From: an uncultured Prevotella sp.
Lineage (GTDB): Bacteria; Bacteroidota; Bacteroidia; Bacteroidales; Bacteroidaceae
Assembly (NCBI GenBank): GCA_937877685.1
Contig: CALFGU010000009.1
Span: 1-8,025, forward strand
Direction: 5' to 3'
Length of the DNA stretch: 8,025 nucleotides
Positions 1 to 5,739 of the stretch are shown piece after piece (within the stretch, counting starts at the first letter, position 1; every line of letters starts with the position of its first letter). The translations under genes and the position numbers were made by a program. The notes under the pieces were generated by a model. It saw only the letters and a program-made list of their open reading frames with translations, was not told the origin of the DNA and made no database searches.

Positions 1-1
1 T

Positions 2-334
2 CAGAGCACTGACCCCAACGAACCCCGTTCGCAGGGATACGGTCATGAAACTTTGGAACGTGTGTATGCCTACATCCCCGCCAATGGTATAGATAAGTCG
101 CTCCTTCCCCGCTACAAGGGTGTGCAGGCAAACTTCTGGACGGAATATGTGTTCGACAATGAGACGTTGGAATACCTCACCTTCCCCCGCCTCATCGCCG
201 TAGCCGAAGCAGGTTGGACTGTGCAGACACGCCGCGATTACAAAGACTTTGTCGTGCGCCTCAATCAGCATGTGCCCTTCTTCGAACTCTATAAGTTGAG
301 TTACGGAAAGCATGTTGTGCCCGTAGAGCGTTAA
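2..334 (+). CDS. Beta-N-acetylhexosaminidase (GH20), C-terminal fragment
   Basis: The reading frame is open from the left window edge (first full codon at position 2) to a TAA at 332-334, leaving the last 110 residues of a longer protein. It contains GVQANFWTEY, matching the conserved tryptophan-bearing strand of glycoside hydrolase family 20, followed by YLTFPRLIAVAEAGWT, which matches the family's final (beta/alpha)8-barrel segment (typically 'FPR..ALAE..W'). GH20 enzymes remove terminal GlcNAc or GalNAc from glycans; in Bacteroidales they are usually exported to the periplasm or surface and act on mucin or host N-glycans. The catalytic Asp-Glu pair and any signal peptide lie upstream, outside the window. 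No auxiliary C-terminal domain follows the barrel. The ATG at 45 is out of frame and the TTG at 53 is internal. Family assignment is confident; substrate is not determinable. Confidence 0.88.
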   Translation, partial: QSTDPNEPRSQGYGHETLERVYAYIPANGIDKSLLPRYKGVQANFWTEYVFDNETLEYLTFPRLIAVAEAGWTVQTRRDYKDFVVRLNQHVPFFELYKLSYGKHVVPVER

Positions 335-361
335 GAAAAATCCGCGCGTAAAACAGTGTGA

Positions 362-426
362 AAAAAAGTTCCTCACTTAGTTTAAATTAAGAGTAATAGA
401 ATTTGAATGAAGTGAGGAACTTTTTT
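362..426 (+). terminator. Long-loop hairpin terminator after the hexosaminidase gene
   Basis: A perfect 17-bp inverted repeat (arms 362-378 and 410-426) encloses a 31-nt AT-rich loop. The right arm ends in six T's and the left arm begins with A's, so it could stop transcription on either strand. It starts 27 nt after the hexosaminidase stop codon, which fits a Rho-independent terminator, although the loop is unusually large. Confidence 0.7.
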
Positions 427-612
427 GCGTATTTGAGATGGCGTGTTCAGAAAGTTGGAGCAGCAAATGTACATCTCCCATTGCATGCACAAAAAGTGCG
501 GTTAAACAAAGAAAGTGACAGGCGAGAGTAGCATTTTCAGAGTCGCCAAGTTCAAAAAAACATATTTTCTCGTAAAAGAAAGAATTTCTCAAAAACAAAG
601 TGCTAAAATTTT
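427..612. other. Intergenic region upstream of the pckA promoter, no gene seen
   Basis: About 190 bp between the hexosaminidase terminator and the pckA promoter. I see no plausible gene, tRNA or clear operator. The one open frame on the minus strand (598-377) runs through the terminator hairpin and has no family-like features. Control sites for pckA could lie here, but none can be named from the sequence. Confidence 0.5.
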
Positions 613-641
613 TTTGCTCTTCGGGGAAATTCGTAAATTTG
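613..641 (+). promoter_or_regulatory. Bacteroidetes-type promoter of pckA
   Basis: TTTG at 613-616 (-33) and TAAATTTG at 634-641 (-7) match the Bacteroidetes housekeeping sigma consensus TTTG...TAnnTTTG; the spacer is 17 nt, slightly short. Transcription should start around 647-650, giving a leader of about 85 nt before the pckA ATG at 734. Confidence 0.75.
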
Positions 642-648
642 CTTCGCG

Positions 649-680
649 GTGAGAAAGGTGTTAACGCACTTTCCTCTCAC
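649..680 (+). promoter_or_regulatory. Hairpin at the predicted 5' end of pckA mRNA
   Basis: GTGAGA (649-654) pairs with TCTCAC (675-680), and AAGGTG (655-660) pairs with CACTTT (667-672) with one G-U pair; there is a two-base bulge at 673-674 and a 6-nt loop. The hairpin begins at or within a few bases of the predicted transcription start. The rest of the leader (681-733) is AT-rich, apparently unstructured and lacks a Shine-Dalgarno sequence. A 5'-terminal stem of this kind can stabilise an mRNA; that role is inferred. Confidence 0.5.
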
Positions 681-733
681 AATTACGCACAGCTAACTAA
701 TTACAATTTACCATTTATAAACTTTAATTACTT

Positions 734-2308
734 ATGGCAACATTGGATTTGAGCAAACACGGTATTACCGGTGTTACTGAAATTGTCCACAACCCCTCTT
801 ACGAAGTTCTCTTCGCAGAAGAAACAAAGGCTAGCCTCGAAGGCTACGAAAAGGGTCAGAACACTGAACTCGACACAGTGAACGTAATGACTGGTATCTA
901 CACTGGTCGTTCACCTAAGGACAAGTTCATCGTTATGGACGCAAACTCTAAGGACACAGTATGGTGGACTTCTGATGACTATAAGAACGACAACAAGCCT
1001 ATCACTGAAGAAGCTTGGGCTCAGCTCAAGGACATCGCTAAGGAATGTCTTTCTAACAAGCGCCTCTTCGTAGTTGACTGCTTCTGCGGTGCTAATGCTG
1101 ACACTCGTATGTCTGTACGCTTCATCATGGAAGTAGCTTGGCAGGCACACTTCGTAACTAACATGTTCATCCAACCCACTGCTGAAGAACTCGCTAACTT
1201 CGAACCTGACTTCGTTGTTTACAACGCGTCTAAGGCTAAGGTTGAAAACTACAAGGAACTCGGTATCAACTCTGAAACTTGCGTAGCGTTCAACATTACT
1301 AGCCGCGAACAGGTAATCATCAACACTTGGTACGGTGGTGAAATGAAGAAGGGTATGTTCTCTATGATGAACTACTACCTCCCCCTCAAGGGTATCGCTT
1401 CAATGCACTGTTCTGCTAACACCAACGAAAAGAACGAAACAGCAATCTTCTTCGGTCTTTCAGGTACTGGTAAGACAACTCTCTCTACTGACCCCAAGCG
1501 TATGCTCATTGGTGACGACGAACACGGATGGGACGACAACGGTATCTTCAACTTCGAAGGTGGTTGCTACGCTAAGGTTATTGGTCTCGACAAGGAAAGC
1601 GAACCCGATATCTACAAGGCAATCCGTCGTAACGCACTCCTCGAAAACGTTACAGTTGACGCAAACGGTAAGATCGATTTCAACGATAAGAGCGTAACTG
1701 AAAATACTCGCGTATCTTATCCTATTAACCACATCGACAACATCGTTAAGCCCGTTTCTGCTGCAGGTCACGCTAAGAACGTAATCTTCCTTTCAGCTGA
1801 CGCATTCGGTGTTCTTCCTCCCGTATCTATCCTTGATCCCGAACAGACTCAGTACTACTTCCTTTCTGGTTTCACAGCAAAGCTCGCAGGTACTGAACGC
1901 GGTATCACTGAACCCACTCCCACATTCTCAGCTTGCTTCGGTCAGGCGTTCCTTGAACTCCACCCCACTAAGTATGCAGAAGAACTCGTGAAGAAGATGA
2001 ACCAGCACAACGCTAAGGCGTTCCTCGTAAACACTGGTTGGAACGGTACTGGCAAGCGCATCACTATCAAGGATACTCGTGGTATCATCGACGCTATCCT
2101 CGACGGTTCTATCTTCAACTTCACTGTTCCCACAGCGCTTCCTGGCGTAGATCCTAACATCCTTGACCCCCGCGACACTTACGAATGTGCTTGCAAGTGG
2201 GAAGAAAAGGCTAAGGACCTCGCTGCTCGCTTCCAGAAGAACTTCGTGAAGTACACAGCAGGTAGCGCAGCTGGTCAGGCTCTCGTAGCTGCTGGTCCCC
2301 AGCTCTAA
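734..2308 (+). CDS. pckA: Phosphoenolpyruvate carboxykinase (ATP)
   Basis: A full-length 524-residue cytosolic ATP-type PEP carboxykinase, which interconverts oxaloacetate + ATP and PEP + CO2 + ADP. In succinate- and propionate-forming Bacteroidales it usually runs in the CO2-fixing, ATP-yielding direction. Visible motifs: TGRSPKDKF (57-65, substrate-binding Arg59), YGGEMKKG (200-207, Lys205/206 in the metal/substrate site), MHCSAN (224-229, His225), the P-loop GLSGTGKTT (241-249), LIGDDEHGW (258-266, metal-binding Asp262) and ENTRVSYP (323-330, Arg326). All sit about seven residues before their E. coli counterparts, so no active-site part is missing. The ATG at 734 gives the usual N-terminus; no Shine-Dalgarno precedes it, as is normal in this phylum. 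It is a single gene with its own promoter and terminator. Codon use (AAG, AAC, GGT, GAA, CGT) is far more uniform than in the neighbours, suggesting very high expression. Confidence 0.98.
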   Translation: MATLDLSKHGITGVTEIVHNPSYEVLFAEETKASLEGYEKGQNTELDTVNVMTGIYTGRSPKDKFIVMDANSKDTVWWTSDDYKNDNKPITEEAWAQLKDIAKECLSNKRLFVVDCFCGANADTRMSVRFIMEVAWQAHFVTNMFIQPTAEELANFEPDFVVYNASKAKVENYKELGINSETCVAFNITSREQVIINTWYGGEMKKGMFSMMNYYLPLKGIASMHCSANTNEKNETAIFFGLSGTGKTTLSTDPKRMLIGDDEHGWDDNGIFNFEGGCYAKVIGLDKESEPDIYKAIRRNALLENVTVDANGKIDFNDKSVTENTRVSYPINHIDNIVKPVSAAGHAKNVIFLSADAFGVLPPVSILDPEQTQYYFLSGFTAKLAGTERGITEPTPTFSACFGQAFLELHPTKYAEELVKKMNQHNAKAFLVNTGWNGTGKRITIKDTRGIIDAILDGSIFNFTVPTALPGVDPNILDPRDTYECACKWEEKAKDLAARFQKNFVKYTAGSAAGQALVAAGPQL

Positions 2309-2338
2309 TCTGAACTTCACTTAGAAGTAATATAAATG

Positions 2339-2367
2339 AAGCCGACGCTCATGCGTCGGCTTTTTTT
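2339..2367 (+). terminator. Rho-independent terminator of pckA
   Basis: A perfect 10-bp G/C-rich stem (2339-2348 with 2353-2362, core GCCGACGC/GCGTCGGC) closes a TCAT tetraloop and runs into seven T's (2361-2367), 30 nt after the pckA stop. Confidence 0.95.
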
Positions 2368-2610
2368 GTGCTCTTATTTAAATGAGCGTGTCAAGTTAGT
2401 GTGCGTGACTCTTTACGGGGAGCGTGGGGAAGTCAGTTAATAGGCGCACCTTTTCTCGCAAACGTCACGACTATTCTAGTAGTCATTCTTATTTCTTACT
2501 TTCTGCGCCTTAAGTCACTTATAAGGCGCGCTAACTTACTATTAGTTTTGACTAAAATAGGATTTGTTTTTGGCGGGATAATTCTTGGGGTGTTTGGGCT
2601 TGTTAGAGGG
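2368..2610. other. Convergent intergenic region, no gene seen
   Basis: Spacer between pckA and the convergent minus-strand operon. A plus-strand open frame from a GTG at 2401 to 2670 has two hydrophobic stretches, but it lacks a promoter or ribosome site and its 3' part is the terminator hairpin at 2622-2658. I consider it non-coding and see nothing else in this stretch. Confidence 0.5.
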
Positions 2611-2658
2611 GTAAAAAAGAAAGTGGAGGCAACCTTGATGATTGAGGTTGCCTCCACT
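2611..2658 (-). terminator. Terminator of the minus-strand three-gene operon
   Basis: A perfect 14-bp inverted repeat (2622-2635 with 2645-2658, core GGAGGCAACC/GGTTGCCTCC) has a 9-nt loop. On the minus strand it is followed by a T-rich run (TTCTTTTTT, complement of about 2612-2621). It lies about 77 nt beyond the stop codon of the last operon gene, which identifies it as the operon's intrinsic terminator. Confidence 0.85.
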
Positions 2659-2734
2659 ATTAGGGTTTGATGTGTAGCAGAGGGGCAAAGGAGCGGACGA
2701 GAAAGGGGGATTCTCGCCACACTTCGTTGGACGT

Positions 2735-3409
2735 TTAAGGGAGAAATTCAAGGAGCATCTTGAGGGACTCTTCGTCGCGCCAGCTCCACCATTGGTCGCG
2801 CATGAGTTTCTTGAAGTCGTCCATGTGTTGCTTGCTGATTTCGCGCTCCACGTGACTTTCGTTGGCCACTACGCATTTGCCTTTGATGATGAAGTAATAC
2901 TTGTCTTTCACGGGGAAACCCTTTTCGAGAAAGGCTTCATTATGGAGGTCAATAAACTCATTTTGCATGCGTCCGATGCCGTCAAATTCAAGGTAACCGG
3001 CATTCTGTGTGCCGTCATGCTCTTCTGTGTATTGCTTCATGTCAATGGTGCGCACGCGAACGAGACAGTTGTATCCCTTTTCAGCAACAACGAGACCCAT
3101 TTGCTGACTTTCCACCTTGCGATAGGTGGCTGAGTCAAACTGAACGGCGATTACCCTGTCAACAAATGCCTTTTTGATGGTGTCATTTTCCACAAAGCAA
3201 AGCGAAGCATCCTTTAAAAAGATATTTGCTTCCGCCCAAACGAATTTCCCAAAGGGTTGGATAATCTTGGCACGCTTAAATTCAGCATTAGCAAAGGGCG
3301 TGGCGCTACGTTCTTGCTTCCGCGATTGCTGCGCAAAGAGGGTGAAGGGAAGCAATAGGAGAAGAAGGAGGGTGAGAGTTTTTCTATAAGTCATAGTTTG
3401 GAGTTTCAT
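2735..3409 (-). CDS. Small secreted protein of unknown function
   Basis: A 224-residue protein I do not recognise. From the ATG at 3409 it starts MKLQTMTYRKTLTL, then a strongly hydrophobic leucine stretch ending in LFAQQ, a convincing Sec signal peptide with cleavage near FAQ/Q. An alternative ATG at 3394 (219 residues, MTYRKTL...) is equally plausible. A longer frame from 3514 would overlap the preceding gene by about 60 bp and put a proline- and histidine-rich stretch before the signal peptide, so I reject it. The mature part is mixed alpha/beta and charged, with no lipobox cysteine, transmembrane segment or known motif; the C-terminus is rich in tryptophan (QWWSW). It begins 46 bp after the DUF4435 gene with no visible promoter between them, so the two are probably co-transcribed. 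Whether it shares a function with the upstream pair is unknown. Confidence 0.75.
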   Translation of the reverse strand: MKLQTMTYRKTLTLLLLLLLPFTLFAQQSRKQERSATPFANAEFKRAKIIQPFGKFVWAEANIFLKDASLCFVENDTIKKAFVDRVIAVQFDSATYRKVESQQMGLVVAEKGYNCLVRVRTIDMKQYTEEHDGTQNAGYLEFDGIGRMQNEFIDLHNEAFLEKGFPVKDKYYFIIKGKCVVANESHVEREISKQHMDDFKKLMRDQWWSWRDEESLKMLLEFLP

Positions 3410-3455
3410 GAGGGGATGAGGAAAAATGATGAGATGGTGAAGCGTGCAATCAGTC

Positions 3456-4481
3456 CTATTCCGCTTCGGATGTGGCGGGGGTGACTTCTTGAGATTTCGG
3501 TGTGTGTTGTTCAAGGAAGCGCTTCAGTTGGTCTTGCACCCACAAGTATTGCGGTGTCGTTACATACCCATTGTGGTGTTTCAATACGTCATCCACGGAT
3601 GCCACAGAGTGTTGATAGGACGCCAATTCGTTTTGCATTTGCTTGGCATGCTCGGCATACTTGTGAATGTCTCGCTCACGCTCTTTGCGGAGCAAGTCAC
3701 AGACTTTTGAGGTAAGCACAGAAACAACTCCGTCCAACAAGTCGTGACCGCGCATAAAGAGATAAGTCGTCTCGGGAGTAACCCCCAATTCAATGAGTTC
3801 CGCCTTCAGGGGTTTGTAAGTTTTTTTGGCCTCGGGGAATTGGTGTTGCAAGCGCGCAATTTTTGAATTGACGCGTCGGCGCAAGTCGTTGAGTTCCTGC
3901 TCTGGGTGATAGAGGTTGATGTCTCGGAGGCGCACGATGCGGTAAAAGTCAGCCATTGAAAACTGCTTGAACTTTCCCTCGCGATAACACCACAAGTTCC
4001 ACACAAATAACGGATGGATGATTTCAGAGAACGTCTGCATGAAACCCTCAAAATCAAAGATGCGGTGGTCATTGAGTGTGGCAGAAACGCATACGTTATG
4101 CAGCGAACTGGCATGGCAATGGTAGTTCTCAATTGCGTAAACCAACGTGTGGAATACGTAAGGCGAATTGCAAACCTCCTCCGAAGTGGGCGTGCGTCCC
4201 TGCATGAGGTAATCATAATCGGCATCCACACAAGCAATCATATTAGGGCCGAGTTGATTCGCCAGTGCAATCTTCTTTCCTTTGCAAAGCGAGGTCTTAG
4301 AAGGGAGCATCACCTCGAAGTAATACTGTTCCGTCTCCAAAGGTCGGAGCAAAGAACTCCAAAATGCTACATCGTCAAAACTCTCTACGTATGCCACAAT
4401 GCTCTTTCGCGCATGCTTCCCCGCCAGGCGGTTTGCCGCTTGGACGTAATGGGAAGATATGTAACTGGAAAGGGAGGGCAT
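3456..4481 (-). CDS. DUF4435 (Toprim-like) protein, AriB-like candidate effector
   Basis: A 341-residue soluble protein whose motifs fit the DUF4435 family. IVAYVESFDDVAFW (28-41) corresponds to the Toprim 'VEG..D..F' strand with Glu33, although serine replaces the usual glycine. IACVDADYDYL (82-92) supplies the acidic DxDxD cluster (Asp86, Asp88, Asp90). VYAIENYHCH (114-123) matches the family's '-Y.iENY-' motif. A charged helical C-terminal half follows, with RGHDLLDGVV (244-253) and a low-complexity tail. DUF4435 is the domain of AriB, the tRNA-cleaving nuclease of the PARIS phage-defence system, which works with an ABC-type ATPase; such an ATPase gene lies just upstream here. The ATG at 4481 is preceded in the mRNA by a pyrimidine-rich tract with no Shine-Dalgarno. 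Family call is fairly confident. Nuclease activity and a defence role are inferred. Confidence 0.8.
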   Translation of the reverse strand: MPSLSSYISSHYVQAANRLAGKHARKSIVAYVESFDDVAFWSSLLRPLETEQYYFEVMLPSKTSLCKGKKIALANQLGPNMIACVDADYDYLMQGRTPTSEEVCNSPYVFHTLVYAIENYHCHASSLHNVCVSATLNDHRIFDFEGFMQTFSEIIHPLFVWNLWCYREGKFKQFSMADFYRIVRLRDINLYHPEQELNDLRRRVNSKIARLQHQFPEAKKTYKPLKAELIELGVTPETTYLFMRGHDLLDGVVSVLTSKVCDLLRKERERDIHKYAEHAKQMQNELASYQHSVASVDDVLKHHNGYVTTPQYLWVQDQLKRFLEQHTPKSQEVTPATSEAE

Positions 4482-4523
4482 GGAGGGAAGAAATGAGAAA
4501 GGAGAAATGAAAAAGGAGAAAGA
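4482..4523. repeat. Purine-rich tract with 14-bp tandem repeat before the DUF4435 start
   Basis: On the plus strand 4482-4523 is all purine apart from two T's. It contains two adjacent 14-bp units (4491-4504 and 4505-4518) that differ at one base. In the operon mRNA this becomes a C/U-rich leader ending in CCCUCC directly before the AUG, the opposite of a Shine-Dalgarno sequence. Confidence 0.65.
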
Positions 4524-4548
4524 CCGTCCGGAGTGCGTTCTGCAAAGT

Positions 4549-4616
4549 CCTTACAACCTCAAAGCGAAGCGACCTTGAACCTTAAAACCTTAGAGCGAAG
4601 CGACCTTACAACCTCA
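4549..4616. repeat. Nested direct repeats between the ATPase and DUF4435 genes
   Basis: CCTTACAACCTCA occurs at 4549-4561 and 4604-4616, and AGCGAAGCGACCTT at 4563-4576 and 4594-4607, built on a shorter 'accTTa' theme. The copy at 4604-4616 overlaps the TGA stop codon of the ATPase gene (4614-4616). These repeats fill most of the 132-bp gap in the operon. There is no promoter-like TAnnTTTG in the gap. Confidence 0.75.
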
Positions 4617-5441
4617 CATCGTTATCTCACCCATCTCCGTTACGCAATCCGCCCAGCCGTTCATGACTACTGCGGGCGAGTGGGTGGTAAGAACGATTTG
4701 CACATTGGGGTTGAGTTGGAGCACCATGTCAATAAGGCGCTTTTGCCACTCGAAATGGAGGCTCGCCTCTGGTTCATCCATGAAAAGAACGTAAGGTTGG
4801 CGGTCTTGCGTTAAGGCTGTGAGCAGAATAATCAGCATTTGCTTCTCGCCACTTGAGAGTTTGTAGGGCGAGAGTTGTTCTCCGAATTGCATAAAACTCA
4901 GTTCGTTGCTCGTGCGGTCAATACGCTTCCCCGTTTCCGAGAAAAGGTCGTCCACAAGGTCGAGGAACATGGTTTTATATGCCGATGCCTCCGTCGCTTC
5001 TTCCTTAGCGTTGGGCGCGCCACTCGTAAGGAGTTGAATCATGCGGTTACCCACATTCACCTGATAGTCTAAGTAGCGACGCTGGAGCTGATATAGTTGC
5101 CAGTCCAACTCCGTAGAAACCGCCGCATCGGTAAGTGTGCGCAAGCGGTCGCCTTGCAGGAGTTGGCGGTCGAAAGAGCGGATGATGTCATAGCGGATGC
5201 TTGTTGCATCAGAGGGATAAAAGTCAATGCTCACCCCAAGATGTCGGCCTCCTAATATTTCTCCGCTCGTTGGGGCAGTACGCAGTTCTTGCTCCATGCG
5301 GTTAAGTATGGTGCTTTTCCCAGCGCCATTCCCTCCGCTCAGAACATTTACGCCCGGACGGAGTTCCCACACAATATGTTTGTGCCCGCTCCACAAACTT
5401 TTGATTTCTAAGCGGCGGATATAGTCAGCGTATTTTATCAT
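4614..5441 (-). CDS. Small ABC/SMC-like AAA ATPase, AriA-like candidate sensor
   Basis: A 275-residue ATPase of the AAA_15/AAA_21 (ABC/SMC-like) type with all main motifs in order: Walker A GGNGAGKST (36-44), ABC signature LSSGEKQ (195-201), Walker B YVLFMDEPEASLH (217-229, Asp222/Glu223) and the switch histidine in THSP (253-256, His254). About 150 residues separate Walker A from the signature, with mainly helical content, so there is no long SMC coiled coil; this is smaller than PARIS AriA or OLD nucleases. It has no transmembrane part or permease partner, so it is unlikely to be a transporter. The ATG at 5441 lies about 35 nt downstream of a consensus promoter. It is the first gene of a minus-strand operon with the DUF4435 gene. 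That pairing and order resemble AriA-AriB of PARIS; the role as an invader sensor is inferred. Alternatives are an uncharacterised ATPase/Toprim pair with DNA- or RNA-repair duties. Confidence 0.88.
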   Translation of the reverse strand: MIKYADYIRRLEIKSLWSGHKHIVWELRPGVNVLSGGNGAGKSTILNRMEQELRTAPTSGEILGGRHLGVSIDFYPSDATSIRYDIIRSFDRQLLQGDRLRTLTDAAVSTELDWQLYQLQRRYLDYQVNVGNRMIQLLTSGAPNAKEEATEASAYKTMFLDLVDDLFSETGKRIDRTSNELSFMQFGEQLSPYKLSSGEKQMLIILLTALTQDRQPYVLFMDEPEASLHFEWQKRLIDMVLQLNPNVQIVLTTHSPAVVMNGWADCVTEMGEITM

Positions 5442-5459
5442 AATCTTAGAGTTGAGTGT

Positions 5460-5487
5460 TGGTAATATCCTTATGGCAAAATTACCA
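5460..5487. promoter_or_regulatory. Inverted repeat over the operon promoter, possible operator
   Basis: TGGTAAT (5460-5466) and ATTACCA (5481-5487) form a perfect 7-bp inverted repeat with a 14-bp spacer. Its right half overlaps the -7 box and its left half lies just past the predicted start site, a position where a dimeric repressor would block transcription. No regulator gene is present in the window. Confidence 0.35.
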
Positions 5488-5509
5488 TAATTTCTGGATA
5501 CGCGCCAAA
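5477..5509 (-). promoter_or_regulatory. Bacteroidetes-type promoter of the ATPase-DUF4435 operon
   Basis: Read on the minus strand, TTTG (5509-5506) and TAATTTTG (5484-5477) match the -33 and -7 consensus with a 21-nt spacer. Transcription would start near 5470, giving a leader of about 30 nt. No other TAnnTTTG box is evident before the three downstream genes. Confidence 0.75.
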
Positions 5510-5559
5510 GGGAGAGGTAAAAATCACGAGTTTACACGTCGCACCTCACTTTTTTTACA

Positions 5560-5567
5560 TAAATTTG
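5560..5567 (+). promoter_or_regulatory. Possible -7 box for a plus-strand leader or small RNA
   Basis: TAAATTTG is an exact match to the -7 consensus and is identical to the pckA -7 box, but no TTTG is found at the expected distance upstream (only TTTA at 5531). If used, it would start a transcript near 5575, running through the structured region to the T-run at 5901-5906. Confidence 0.35.
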
Positions 5568-5739
5568 CGAGTGATTCGCCAGCCCAAGGGAGGGTGAGTC
5601 AAGACATAGATTTCCGCTCCATCACTGCGCGTAAGGTAGTGAACCTTGTGGCACGGGGAGCAGAAAGGACGTTTCTAACGTTATCTTCTCGTTCAAAACT
5701 TCGCAACTTTTGTGCCTTGGAAGATTTCGCAACGAAGCG

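Noticed and set aside
377..598. Minus-strand open frame upstream of pckA
   Set aside because: It runs through the hexosaminidase terminator, has low-complexity composition and lies in the pckA upstream region.
1460..2320. Several minus-strand open frames antisense to pckA
   Set aside because: They are shadows created by the strong codon bias of pckA and have no independent signals.
2401..2670. Plus-strand open frame with two hydrophobic stretches that could be a small membrane protein
   Set aside because: It starts with GTG, has no promoter or family resemblance, and its 3' part is the terminator hairpin of the convergent operon.
3410..3514. Upstream extension of the secreted protein to 3514
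   Set aside because: It would overlap the DUF4435 gene and place a Pro/His-rich stretch before an obvious signal peptide.
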